A stretch of 64,000 nt of DNA from Adiantum capillus-veneris. Taxonomy: Eukaryota; Streptophyta; Polypodiopsida; Polypodiales; Pteridaceae. This document shows, piece by piece, positions 1 through 13,978 of the stretch. The notes beneath the pieces were generated by a model. It made no database searches. It was not told where the DNA came from and saw only the letters and a list, made by a program, of their open reading frames with translations. A program made the position numbers and the translations under genes. The DNA is taken from positions 21,684,991-21,748,990 of the forward strand of contig CM043942.1 in NCBI GenBank assembly GCA_014529385.2, in the 5' to 3' direction. Each line of letters begins with the position of its first letter. The stretch's first letter is position 1.

Positions 1-1195
<1,195 letters not shown>

Positions 1196-1440
1196 CTAAG
1201 TGACACATAGCATTAAAGGGGGGGGGGGGGGGGGGGGGGTGGTGGTGGTGGTAAGGGGATCGATGACCCGGAAGTCTTAGGCGGATTAAACTTGGACAAC
1301 ACAAAAATCAGGGTGGGATTAAACCCGGATAGTGCAAAATTTCAGACCATGGCCACCCAGTTTTGAACCCAAGACCACATGGTTTTGGTTTTGTGACACA
1401 TGGGCTAGCCATCTCACCCGCACACACATGTTGTACCCTT
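1196..1440 (-). repeat. tRNA-derived SINE-like element with homopolymer tract
   Basis: On the minus strand a stretch near 1340-1435 resembles pol III promoter boxes: an A-box-like GATGGCTAGCCCATG and a B-box-like GGGTTCAAAAC. It continues into unrelated sequence and ends in a (GGT)n/G22 tract (G-run 1218-1239) followed by CTTTAATGCTATG on the minus strand. That terminal motif recurs near 6650, where CCTTTAATGCTATGGG appears on the + strand, which supports a repeated family. A complete tRNA fold is not present. Confidence 0.45.
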
Positions 1441-1582
1441 GTCCATTTTTAAACCCTTTTATTGTAAGCCAACAAGCTCTATCTGGGTTTTAGGGGCTAA
1501 TTTGTGGCTGGGTTTAGTTTTTGAGTTGACACTGACGGCTGCGATCTCCTCGGTCTTTGTGCGTGGACTTTTCGGCCCTTGA

Positions 1583-1611
1583 CCCCCCCCCCCCCCCCCC
1601 CCCCCCCCCCC
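1583..1611. repeat. (C)29 homopolymer
   Basis: 29 consecutive C bases, followed at 1635-1650 by a GGTGGGATCTAC word shared with the SINE-rich region near 5950. Confidence 0.98.
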
Positions 1612-4600
1612 GTGATTAATTGACACCCCCTCCGTCAGGTGGGATCTACAGTCCCTATTGATTGGGGGCGACAGGATCGGTTTTGCACCATCCATTGGTT
1701 GATTAATCCCCAAGTGATCACTATGTGATCACAATTAAAGTGAACTCCACGTAAACTTCACGCAAACTTGATGTGCACATCAAGTGACCGCAAGTGATCC
1801 CCATGTGAATCCCAATCAAGATGTGATCACCCTGTGAACCCACTTATTTCAAAGTGATTAGAGTGTGACCTTGAGCATCTCAAAGAGATTGCCGAGCAAA
1901 CACCATGTGATCCTCACCCCGTGTTCAAAGTCGAAAACCGTACTTAAGCAAATTCTAGAATAGGGAGAAAATCATCTATTCAGAAATGCGTTGTGCTAAT
2001 GCGTGCTCTTAGCAGATCCTTTAGCACAAGATTACACTTTGTAATCCACCTATCCCCTTGGATAACTGACAATATTGAGGTGTGTTTTCCTCACGGTTTA
2101 CAGATAGTCGTCCCAGATGACTGGTAAACGGTGAATCAAAGTAGTGTATAACATTGGTGAGGAATCAACATTTTCTGAAATAACCATCGTGGTTAACTTG
2201 AAAAAATCCAGAAACGCTCAAACCAAGCCATGACCTCTATTGGTGATTAGTAGACCCAAAAGTAATCTCATAGTGATAGTGCACATAGAGTGCAAAATGC
2301 TTCATAAGCAACAACCTGAGGAATATGCATGCCATTCCAAATCAGCCTTTGCTAAACACTAGGGCCCATAACACCTATTGTGCATGCATTTAGCAAAAAC
2401 TAACCCGAACATGTACATCCATAATGATCCTTGCCAATACTTATGGCAAATGTGATGCGCCTAGCACGCATTAAAAGGAATGTAAATAGTTTTGAAAAGA
2501 AACTAAATACTTTTAGTTGCAATCTTTTGCAAGCCTTGCTGAAACGTCTAAATCACAATAGAAGGTGAAACATTGATCACTTCTAGGTACAGACAATGAA
2601 ACTTTTTCATTAACAACGTATAGCCTTGCTATATGTATAAACAACCCTCTGTAATGTTGTTTAGGAGTACTTGTGCCTTAACAAGTCATTCTAAGTATCC
2701 GACAATTTCTAGCCACGGAATTGCTCCTGATACGTTGTGCTAAAAATGGTCTAGAAATCAGATGTCACCAGCACCTAGGGACTTTGTCGTGACACATAAT
2801 TGAAATAATGGTGCCAGTGTCAGTCCAGAGACTCATATTCTCGACATGTGGAATATGTCTCATGTAAGGATGTGTAAAAAAGAACATCCTTCAAGTACAA
2901 GATGTACATGTGTGTGGAGGTAACTGCAAACACTCTACGATGAGAGTGAGAGGGACCCTCATTAGCCTTGCTCCACACTGGCTAAACCGAACTCCTTGAG
3001 TTCCTAGACCATGTTGTATCCCATGTGACAACATGTGCCAAATTGAACCCTACAAGTAGGTTCGTAACAACATAAGGCAGAAAGAGAGATTGGACACTTA
3101 GCCCAAAATACTTGTGCCAACATGCCCTTGGCATGGCTCTGTAACATTCAAGCGTACTTATACGTCTTGAAAAACTGAGCGAAGCATACTAAAAATGGAA
3201 TTACACCAAATCAATAGATGCGTACCTGGAGATTTGAACGTAATGTACACTTACCTGTATTCAAATGGAGAGGAGCGCGTCCCCTACCTGAAAAAAACAA
3301 ACAGCATTGCACTGGGAACCCTGGGTGTTGCCTTTGCAATCCAAGCCCATGGATTAGAATCTACGTAGTCAAACCCCTTGGTAAAACTCTTTGTAGAAAC
3401 TTCTCAATTAGTAGATAACGGTAACCAACATAGTCAACCGTGTACAGAATGATTGGAATCAACTTGAAAAGTGTGTTCGTCCGCTACCGCGTGTGGTAGA
3501 TTACGAAATTCTTTCCTGGGAGAGATCAAATGTGATCCTTAATGCAGATCAAACTGTGATCCTTAATGCCTATGGGGTGATGTAACAATCACCCGCCGGG
3601 TCTTACCCCAAAACAATGGTACCGTGACCACAAAGCATCATAACCACCTGAGGCTATAGAATGCTATAGCCAAGATGCAGTGACCTTGATCTCTAGACTA
3701 GGACTACCTACAAGAGAGTGGTAAGTCGTATAGATTGTTTACACATAAAAACAATCTTAATGAAGAGTCGTACTCGCCTTGAACTATCATATAGAAAAAG
3801 GACACTATCTCTGAGGCATTGAGAAGAGAAACACCTCACAAGAAAACAGGAATGACTCATAGTCATGAGACTCATATCCAAGTGACGTACCACAGTGTAA
3901 CTCATAGTCAAAACTATGGTAAAAGAACCACCAAGACAAAGTGTCATCCATCTGCTGAAACTGATCCTCATGCCTTGCATGTAAGGACAAAACACCTCAA
4001 GTGTATACTACACTTGCAACTTTGTGCATAATGAGGGTAGACATTCTTTAAATCCCAACATTGTAGTGAAACAACTAGATGTTCACAAGAGAAGTTCATG
4101 GCTCCTAGCCTAGCTTGAAGTCGGACAAGCCTTGCTTATCGAATCCTAGTTGTGTCTTGCACCAGTCAAGAAATAACAACAACTCAAGCAGCTCTAGTGT
4201 TGCATCTTACAACTTCCCACATGCCTTAGATGTGGTGCATACATAGCATACAAACTTTGCTTGATGAGAGGTTATCTCGAAGACAAGAGAGTTGAACACA
4301 ACTCTGTTTTTCCCACACAAAGGAGAAAGCGTGTCTCACCAAAGTATTAAAAAGTCTCAATGGGACGAGGGATACCAATTCATGCAAGCAAGAAAATCCC
4401 AAGCAACATGTTACATACGATGGTCTACTAGTACTCCAGTAGAGCATACACCTTGTGTGACCACTCTACCCACCTTGTGAAGAAGAGTATGCTTGGAATG
4501 CTTGAGGTGTGCTCACTTCTGTTGCATGATATAACTATGCAGCATTCGAAACATTGACCAATCAAACAGAAAATCTATGCATACCTTGTTAATCATGCGA

Positions 4601-4968
4601 CTCGACTTGCCGTGCCGTCGAAGTTTTGCATGATGCATGAGCATGCATGCTAAAATTTTCACCTCCGTGCAGATGTTCCTTGCCGCCGAGTCTCGAGCAG
4701 TGCTGACGGATACCACTGTGTTGGGGTTGTGGAACTGGATGAAGATGCCGCCAAAAACCCCAAAAACCAAGTCGAGTTTGCATGTCGACCGGCTGTGTAT
4801 TGTCTTGCTCATCGGACTGTTTTTGAATCAGTTCTACTGCTGGGACATCGTCCTGAAACTCGATAGCTCCTCGGTCCCGGATCTCCGAGTTGGGGGAAGC
4901 AAGACGTGAAACTCGGAGGGGTGTGTGCTCAGGAGGGCATGCCCCCTTCACTGTTTTAATTTTCAAAG
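1612..4968. other. Long intergenic stretch, no gene recognised
   Basis: About 3.3 kb without a convincing coding frame on either strand; the longest frames are 95-125 codons and match nothing I know. A small tandem duplication (AGATCAAAxTGTGATCCTTAATGC, twice) lies at 3523-3569. It could be a decayed repeat. Confidence 0.45.
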
Positions 4969-4990
4969 CCCCCCCCCCCCCCCCCCCCCC
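4969..4990. repeat. (C)22 homopolymer
   Basis: 22 consecutive C bases. Confidence 0.98.
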
Positions 4991-5423
4991 TGGGCGGCCG
5001 CATGTGAAAGAAAAAGAAAAAAAATCTTAAACCCTGCGCTGCCATGGCGGCTGCCTGCGCTCTGCCTTCTTTGCAAGCCGGGCGCGCTGTTAAGCTCCAC
5101 AGTTGCCAAGCCCATGTCGGGAATTCCTCCCCAAGGCCTTGCGACCCTAACGAGCCCGCCCGCGATGGTTTTGGTGCAGGTCGCCCTGCGATGCAAGTCC
5201 ATGCAAGAGTCGCTTCCTGCGGCCATACACTGTCGACTTTCCTCCTTTTACCTTCATGTGTATACAAGAGACCATGCCCACGCCACAACTTTTTTTGCTG
5301 TCATGTCAACCTCGACCTCCCTTTTGCAACCGAGCATGCATGGCATGCAAGCATGCTATGCAAGCACGATCTTCCTCCTCCTTCCGGGCATGAGAAAGAG
5401 AGAAAGCCTCCATAGCCTTGCAT

Positions 5424-5537
<114 letters not shown>

Positions 5538-5592
5538 ATGCCTTGAGAAATCCATCTTCTTCCCGCCATGGCTCCACCCTCCTCTCCACCTT

Positions 5593-5604
5593 GCTCTGAT
5601 ACCA
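5593..5604 (-). other. Primer-binding site (initiator tRNA-Met type)
   Basis: GCTCTGATACCA on the + strand is the exact complement of TGGTATCAGAGC, the usual PBS of plant LTR retrotransposons. It is separated by one base from an LTR terminus (TGTAAGACC) at 5606, so the element runs on the minus strand towards lower coordinates. Confidence 0.85.
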
Positions 5605-5605
5605 A

Positions 5606-6010
5606 TGTAAGACCTAGGGTAACTGAACATAGGATCCTCCTCCCTACCGCCCCTTATATAGGCCTAGCTCCTAGCTCTTGCCCTAAGCAGATCCCCAGTC
5701 CGCATTGGTCCAGTCCAAGCCCTTGGCCTAGGTCCCTGACCCCCTAGGTTGGGCCTTGCCCCGTAGGACCCTTGTCCTGACAGGTGGGTTCAAGTCGCGG
5801 GAATCTTTTTATTCCTACTAATAAACGGACGGTCAAGATCGTTCGAAGATCATGGACCGCTGATCCCACCTGACAAGGGGGGTGCCAAATAGTCCCAAGC
5901 CCCCCCTCAATACTAAAGGGCACGGGCAATTAAATCAAGCCCAAGCGGTGGGATCTACAACAGGGAACTAGGACACAAAGATCAAGACACGTGCAGCCGT
6001 AGGATGACCC
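5606..6010 (-). mobile_element. LTR (5' LTR) of a minus-strand retrotransposon
   Basis: The terminus TGTAAGACC directly beside the PBS fixes the inner end of this LTR. A TATA-like CCTTATATAGG occurs at about 5652-5662. The outer end could not be placed with certainty because SINE-like repeats begin near 6010. No matching 3' LTR was found below 5.5 kb, and no gag or pol domain is visible there, so the element is truncated or runs out of the window. Confidence 0.55.
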
Positions 6011-6014
6011 ATAG

Positions 6015-6645
6015 TAAACCAGGACACGAAAAAGTAAACTTGGACAAGTAGGGAGCCTGTCCACGTCTACTTATCATGCATATGTTGGCATCATGGTCAA
6101 CATGTGCGCATGGGAAACTTGGATAGGCGACAAGCCTTGCATGGCCCCCACCCCGGTTCAAATCCCGCACGCGACACCTAAAGCCCATTTTTTTGAGCCC
6201 TTAAACCTCCTTGAGATTCGTCCGCACGGCCCCCCACCGTTGATCCCACCGTTTGGCCTCATTAAATTTCCGTGCCCTTTAGTGCTGAGACGACCCCCCC
6301 CTCCCCCCCCCCCCCCCCCCCCCCCCTCAACACTAAAGGGCACGGAGCATTAATGAGGGGCGAGCGGTGGGATCAACGGGCTGGAGAGAAGCGTGCGGTG
6401 GGATCAACGGGCTGGAGAGAAGCGTGCGGACCTCGAGGCGAATGGAAGGTGGAAAAAAATAGGCGATCGTTGTACGCACCTGGACTCGAACCCTCGCCAC
6501 CACTGTGAGAGCCCAATGCACTAATCGCTGCACCTGCGACGCGGTCGTTGACATGTGGGCAATCCATAAAATGATAAATAAACTTGGATAGGCTTCCCGC
6601 CTGTCCAAGTTTACTACGTTTTGTCCTAGTTTACATTAAGGCTCC
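6015..6645. repeat. Inverted (foldback) pair of tRNA-derived SINE-like repeats
   Basis: The two halves are inverted copies. Outer arms 6018-6062 and 6592-6640 share AGTAAACTTGGACA. Each half has a B-box-like motif (GGTTCAAATCC at 6154; GGTTCGAGTCC on the minus strand at about 6485). Inner arms 6232-6288 and 6327-6383 share CACTAAAGGGCACGGA and GGTGGGATCAACGG. The centre is a C-run (6294-6326). The right half also has a 31-bp tandem duplication at about 6365-6427. Poly-C sits where the SINE 3' ends meet. Confidence 0.65.
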
Positions 6646-6866
6646 ACCCCCCCTTTAATGCTATGGGTTACTTAGTAAACACGCCAAAAGGGGAAAAAAA
6701 TGTGCTAGTAGGGGGTACCAACTGAAACAAAATCGAAAAATAACGAGAATCTTGAAAAATGCTCTCGCCATTTCCAAGGTGGTTCGGCTGCATGTGGGAA
6801 AGAGGGCCGAGTCTATTGCTGAGAGAGAGCACACATGCGATGGAGCTCGCGGCAAATTGCACGCGC

Positions 6867-6902
<36 letters not shown>

Positions 6903-7196
6903 TGCGTTGTTTTTTTAATGTTGAAAGTGAGTCCATTGTCAAACTCCGAGTTCGTGTTGCCAAAGTGGTTTACGTCGTTAACGAAGTAGTTAGGCCTCTG
7001 CAGGCGATGGGGTCAAAGCTCATGCTAGTCTTCACTTTTAGAAGGTGAAAAGCTTCCAAAGAAAGGCTCCTGGGGGTGGAAGCATCTCGGTAAGTAATGA
7101 AGAAATCGTGAGAGGAGCCAGAAAAAATATATTTAAACCTCAACAAGATGTTTTGGTAATTTGGCAGAACTCACTGTGCTTGTTAGCTCTGAGAGT
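6646..7196. other. Upstream region of the methyltransferase candidate first exon
   Basis: No gene. It holds a G32 run (6869-6900). A TATA-like TATATTTAAA lies at 7128-7137, about 60 bases before the ATG at 7197, and would suit a core promoter, but this is inference. Confidence 0.3.
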
Positions 7197-7402
7197 ATGG
7201 CAGGGCTTGCAGCTGTCATACCTTCGGCATTCCGTTCTTGGGCTTATATGCCGTCGCCGTCACGCTTGCCTACCAGAAGAGCACATGGCCCCTTTCAAGT
7301 TAATGCTCGCTTGGAGGCCTCTGAAAAGAAGAGGCGGAAGCAAACTGTCTACGAGGAGGACGTTTACAATATTGATACTGGCCCCGAGTTGTCTACCAAA
7401 GA

Positions 7403-7403
<1 letters not shown>
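7197..7403 (+). CDS. Candidate first exon with transit-peptide-like N terminus
   Basis: 69 codons from the first ATG, starting MAGLAAVIPSAFRSW. The first ~40 residues are rich in Ala, Ser and Arg and poor in acids, like a plastid or mitochondrial transit peptide. Then comes a charged stretch (EASEKKRRKQ). The exon ends KE followed by a GTGAGA donor that is itself the head of a (GA)n tract. It ends in phase 0, whereas the next recognised exon needs two leading bases, so at least one exon between them is unseen or this exon belongs to another gene. Confidence 0.45.
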
Positions 7404-7447
<44 letters not shown>

Positions 7448-8861
7448 AGCAGCAGCAAAGGCTTGTTCAAGGAGCTGAGACTGAGCACGTTATGGATACT
7501 TGGTTCACTTTTCTGATTTCTAGAGAGATGGGAGTGTTCAGGACCTCGGTTGCTTTCTTTTTCTATTTCCACCACTCATTGATCCTGGCCTTAGGTTGAA
7601 AGCAGGTTTTTGTCAAATGCAATGCACACCTAAGCATATTGAGGAAGATATGGACCGCACATTATGGATACTTAGCTCACACTTCAAATGAGGGAGGGCA
7701 CATTATGGATACCCTATTCACTGAGGGCAGTGTGAAAAAGGAGAGGGCCCATTATGGATGCTTCGTTCACTCTTCAAATGCGGAAATGAGGAGTGGGTGG
7801 GAGTGTGCACTACCTTGATTGCTTCTATTTCCTATTTCCACCACTCAATGATACTGGCCTTAGGCAGGTTTTGTGCTTATCTTACGCTCCACATAGCTTT
7901 TACGCTGCACCAAGAAGATTGAAGCCTTCAAGACTGGAGATTTGGTCTTATTCATTCTGATAGTAGGTTTTTGTCACATGCCTCACACTGTACAGAGCTC
8001 TACTTGCTGTAGAAGATCGGAGCCAGTAAGGTAGGGCTTGTTGGAGATAAGGCTGCATTTCATGGTTGTCGGGCCACTTTGGCTTTGCATATGCATTTTA
8101 GACTATTGTTGGCTGTTACCAGATGATGATGGGGCGGTATTGATTATGGTATGGATGGATGTATGGACGGTTGATGATGTCGATGTACAGAAGCTGTTGA
8201 GGTGGTATGTATGACATGGTGACGTGGCATGCCGATGATTTTTGCAGATGACTCTACGTGGCTGCTTTTTGACAAGTTGCTTCAGTTGGAGCCGGTTTTT
8301 TTAGCAATTGCTTTGAAGTTTCTTTTAGCAGTTCTTTCTCATATATCTGTGCCACCCTTTAAAACTCTAGGAGAATCTGATTCTCATTAGCTACCACTTG
8401 GCCATCTTGCATCAACATTTTCCCCAAATTGCTGCCACATGCATTGCAGTACACCTTAAAAGGCTTCTGCAAATTTGGAAGTATCAAGCAGGTCTTGTGG
8501 TCAACTTAAAGTTGCTAAAATGATGTAATTGGAGCAGGTCTAGAAAGCAACCTCTAGTGCAAAATAGAGAGAGACCTGAGAATCACCGAAAGCTGCAACC
8601 ATGTCAGCCTTGTCAGTACGCTGCCATGTCACCATGTCTAGAAGCAACCCCTTGTGCAAAATCAGTCACGTCAGGCTTGTTCGTATGCTTCATGTCAGCA
8701 CAATGTAAGGTGCAGCGGAAGTCAATGTTGATAGTGCTCAGGATGAGTGCTCCGAACTGTGCTCAAGGGTTTCTTTTACTTATGGAAGGGAGAGCCTTCC
8801 GTTCTTCTTAGAGAGAGAGTGCAATGATCACAAACAAAGTGAATGCTACTGTGAATGAGAG

Positions 8862-8923
<62 letters not shown>

Positions 8924-9860
8924 ACCAAGTGGTTCTCAAACCCTCCTCCAAGGGCCCCCCTCTCTATGGCAAGAGAGGTCTATGCTATAGATTGCACAAA
9001 TTTGGTACAATGGTCTAGATGTTGTGGTACTTGATGATGACTATGTCGATGACGATGGAGACTATGACGATGATGACGATGGTGTCGTCGTCAAGTCCGG
9101 GATTTGCGACGATGGCGAGGAAGGTGTTGTTGTCAAGATAAGGATCTGCGATGATGATGACGAAGGTGTCATCGTGAAGATAGGGACTGCGATGACGATG
9201 ATGATGTCGACGACGACGGCGTCAAAGCTGAAAACTGAAAACGCTAGATGCTCTACTAGGGATCTGCCACTGTGGTGGCCAAAACGCTGGCTGATCTGGC
9301 TGAATTGCAAAATGCTATGGCTGTTTTGGACTGAAAACTTTCTATTGGCAGATTTGTGACAAGGTGGCACTTGCGGCAAGGATCTGCTACTGGATCGGGT
9401 CGGATGTGACGAGGTTAAGGGTTGAAAAGCAAAAACGCTAGGCTGTCTATTGAAATCTGAAAACGCCTGGCTGATCTGGGTCTTCTTTTTCTTGAGAAAA
9501 CGCTAGGGCTCTTGCTGAGGTGCTGGGTGACTGCCTCCTTGTGTCCCTGCTTCTTCTGCTTCTACTGAGTGCCCACTGTGTTTCTTTTATAATTCCTTAG
9601 CAATTTGTCCTACTTCCTTTTCCAACAAGTCACTTATTAATAAATAAGTGAAAAGTGTGTACTTTGGGAAAAAGGGTTCTATGCTCTGGAAAATGCTCAT
9701 GATGGGTACTGAATGTCGTGCTAATGATCATGCTGTGTGCAATCAGAGGGTATGCAACTATTCTAAGTGCTTGGACATGCATGGTCCGCGCACAGGCTCT
9801 CAAGGGTGCCAGAACACTTCCTAGGCTAACTTGAATCCTAGAACTGATATAGCTTGTCCA

Positions 9861-9923
<63 letters not shown>

Positions 9924-12900
9924 AGTGTAGCAAACTGCTGTACTCAGCCGATATAGGGTGAAGATATTGCGTGAAGGTCCCGAACTGAGTGTGAAAACAA
10001 CTCCTTGTCATGAAAGAAGTGCCAATAGACCTGCAAGTGTCCTGCCTAATAGGATCTGTGGTGTCTGTAGTCAAACCGTCTGGAGAAAATGGGGATGCCG
10101 TGGAACTGTCATGAGAATGACCGGAAGCTTGTCAATGCATGAACCTTCAACCCAGTGTGGCCAGGTGGCTAAGCTGTGTAAAACTCCAGGAAGGCCAGAT
10201 GTAGAAATATACGTCGTAAACTCTTCCGAAACAATAAAAAACAAACTAAACAGTCTGCACTGTAGAAGCTACGATAAGCTGCAGCAGTCACCGGGAGACC
10301 GCACGGACCACCACCGGATTGTGTCTTGTTAGTAGGTAGGGTAATCCAAGATGAGGGGAAAGCCAGACTCAACAGTCTGCATTGTGAAGGGCCTCTGAGA
10401 AGAGGTGTGGTCAGACCAAGTTGTCTGCACCGTAATCATCCTGTATGAAGGGAAGCATGATTGAGAAGTCTGCGAAGTCTGCGTTGTGAAGATCCTCTGA
10501 GAAGAGGCCAGACCAATGTGTCTGCGTCGTCTTGCCTATATCTCCTGCCGCCAATCCTCCAAGGTCAACCAAAACAAAATCCGCGGCAACGCCACGAAAC
10601 CGCAACTCAATGTGGCTCTCAATGTGAATGAGTTGGGAGTTGCCTACTGCCCAGGTGGGGGGATAAGTCTGCTGTAAGGTTACCGAGGGTGAGTGTAAGC
10701 AACTCTGAAGCTAGCAATCCAAATGATCAGGAGTGTTGTCACGTGACACATCCAACCCTGTGTGTCCGTGGACAAGCTACATCATGATCAGGGTTCAGTC
10801 AGTCCAGTCAGTCTAGATTAGAAGTGATATGGCACTTGTGTGAGTCTATTCGTAGACCGTGCATGCCCAATCACTTAGTATAGATGCATATCCTCTGGCT
10901 GCACACAGATCATAAGCATTCCCATCAGAATCCATTAGAATAAGTTAGGGGATTTTTCCAGTGCATTTAGCCTATTTTACCTATTTTTGACATTTTTCAC
11001 TTATTATTTTTAAGCGACTTTTGTTGGAAAGTAGGTAGGGCAATTTTGCTAAGTTTGTATATAAGCAAACTAGAGCTAGCACTATTTGGCAGAAGAGGCA
11101 GCAGGAGCTCCACGCTCAACACGCACCTTCTCAGCAGACCCCCCCCCCTCGGAGACCTAGCGTTTTTGGAGCAGAGCCATCACCTAGCGTTTTCATCATA
11201 GATCAGTCAGCGATTTGCTTTTGCAGATTCCGGCGACAGCAGAACCTCAAAGCAGCCTAGCGTTTTGCATTTTGCAGAGCAACTGGCGACAGCAACAGAA
11301 ATTCAGCCTTAGCGTTTTTGGTTGTAGATCAGCCCCGGCGTTTTGCAGCTTTACCGCGACGGAACAGCAAGGAACATCAGCATTTTCAGTTTTCAGCAGT
11401 TAGCACCCGCAGATAGAGTCCTGAACCTTGCAGATCTCACCTTTCCGCAGCAGTTCCTCGCCGCACGGTCAGTTTCCGCCAGGTTTACGGTTACAGCCCG
11501 GAAAACGCAGATTTCAGCATTTGCGTTTTCAGCGCGTCGTCGTCGCATCGTCGTCATCGACATCATCACCGACATAGAGTCAGAATTCAGCAGATAGAAG
11601 ATTAGCATATTTCAGCCCATAGCGTTTTTGGACAGCAGTAAAAAGATTGCAGATTTCAGCCCTTAGGTCGACTTCGTCATCACCGTCGTCATCGTCGACA
11701 TAGCCTAGACTTGCATCAGTCTCATGCATCACCATTGTACCAGATTATGCAATCATAAGTAGATCACCTCGCCGACGAGAGTGGGGCCTTCGGAGGAGGG
11801 TTTACAACGTCTCTGGTGTCGTATCTCTCTTTTCTCTCCATCTCTCAGTCTCATACACTTGCACGCAGTGTCCATTCACTTTGTTTGTGATCATAGCATT
11901 CTCTCATTAAGAACGGAAGGCTCTACCTTCCATAAGAACAAAAGGAACCTTGAGCACAGTTTGGAGCACTCATCTTGAGCAAAGCGCAAACATTCATTCC
12001 GTTGCACCTTACAAGTGTAGAAGAGCAAATGCACTACCATCCAAGCCAAGCTTAGGGTGACTCCGGATGTAGGTGCGTAATGATGCCTAATCTCCCAATG
12101 TTGCGGGTAAACTCTCCAAGAGAGTTCAAAGCACTGAAGTCCCACTCCAATCTGTAGATCCAAGCAATGGACCTGTCCAAGATCCTCGCCCTAAGTCCAT
12201 GTAGATGCTCCTGTGTAAGCAAGTGATCTAACGTCTCGAGGTCAAGTGGTAAGTTTCTGTCCACACAAGATGGTGGTGTCTTCTCTGGGAATGTCGGAAT
12301 CCCATATGCCATGAGCATGGCCATATCTCGTGTGAACTCCTCTGATGAGTGCATAGGTGTGTCCATAGCAAACCACAAGTCACCACCCCTTGTGGAGTGC
12401 CCAACCGCCGAACGATAGTTGGAATGAATGGATCTCCCAAGGATCGTACGCCCGTAGATGATCAAACCGATGTTGAAGATACCGTGTATTGCAAGAGTCA
12501 TTGAGAGACCGCATGGACCACCATTGGATGGTCTGAAAAACACAAGCCAAGAGGCTGCTGTCCACTAAAAAATGCAACTGCGAGCTGATGAAAATGCTGC
12601 TGTCTAGTGATTTTCAGCATGCTCGTACGCTCCCGGCAGGGTTCGGAGTGGCGCAAAGGGTGTAGGGAGGGCGGGGAATCAATGGCACAACCCCAAGTGG
12701 GCTGAAAACAGAGAAAACAGCAGGTGTATGTGGCTAAAATGTGATGATTTGAAGAGGAACAGGACCGGCAAGGCTTCGGATGCCGAGGCGGGTCGAGTAG
12801 GCAAGATCCAGGGTTGAAAAGCGGAGCTCCTCCTGCAAAAATGCTAGAGCTGGCCAAAATTGCAAGGAGAGGGAGGGGTGTTCCGGCGACGAAAATGTCC

Positions 12901-13918
12901 CAGAAGTGTAGCACTGGCAGCCAGAAGCAAAAACGTTGGCATGATTTGCAAAAACGCATGTGGAGGGGGTCCTTCGCGATGAAAAACTCTTGTTTCTTCA
13001 CATGTGTGGTCATTGCAAAAACGCTGGCAGATCTTGGAGAAAACGCTGCTGATGTGATCCCTTGGGAGGAGAACCTGATGTGGAGATGCCCTTGGATCAT
13101 CGAGAGCCTGAAGCTGTTGATACAGCCCATCAGCGGCTGAATCACGGATTTTTCTCTGTTTATAGCCCATCAGAGGCTGTGGCATTGATTCCCCACCATG
13201 TTAGACTTACACCACTTTGCTGCTTCACACAGGTCTAGGGCATACTTGTATGGCTAGTATGTCTCCGGGCTGGCCACCCATAGTCTAGGTTGCACCTGAT
13301 CCGGCCGTCCGAGTTTGGGGCCGGCCGCCCACCTTTGTCCTGGCGCCCACATATATATTTCCAGATATTATTTATGTTGGGTCGTGGGGGATTTTTCCAG
13401 GCTTTGCCCTACCTCCCCTTGGGCACCTATTTATGGGGCCAAGGGGTACCCGCTTTCACTTTCTGATCATTGTGTATTGGGTCTTCTGCTCATTGTAGTC
13501 AAGGGGGGCTGATTGCCCCCTCTTCACCACATCCAACATTTGTGTTCTCTGTCTCCTCTCTCACACTTCCGCACACGCGCACTCACATGCTATCAGTCGC
13601 CAACGTTGAGGCGCTTCTTTCGCATTAGGTCCTCCCTCCCAAGAATAAGAAGACCAGCCAGGGTTTTCCTTAAACAACAACATTTCTGCAATTTGCTTGC
13701 AAGGGGGGGTGGCACCACCTTTAGGACAACTTCCATTGCGACAGAATGCTTTGCCATCTGCGTTTTTGCAGGAAACCTTCAGATCTACTGTTCCCTCTAC
13801 TAGCGCCAGGGCTTGGATCCCTTTTCCTCACCGGAAATGCCTTTTCTCCATTTGCGTTTTTGATCGAAATGTGTTTTTTGGATAGTTGTTGCGTTTTTGC
13901 AGCAGGAGGGCATCACTC

Positions 13919-13978
<60 letters not shown>

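Noticed and set aside
6140-6550. tRNA genes suggested by B-box motifs
   Set aside because: No complete cloverleaf or acceptor stem; the sequences sit in repeated SINE-like units.
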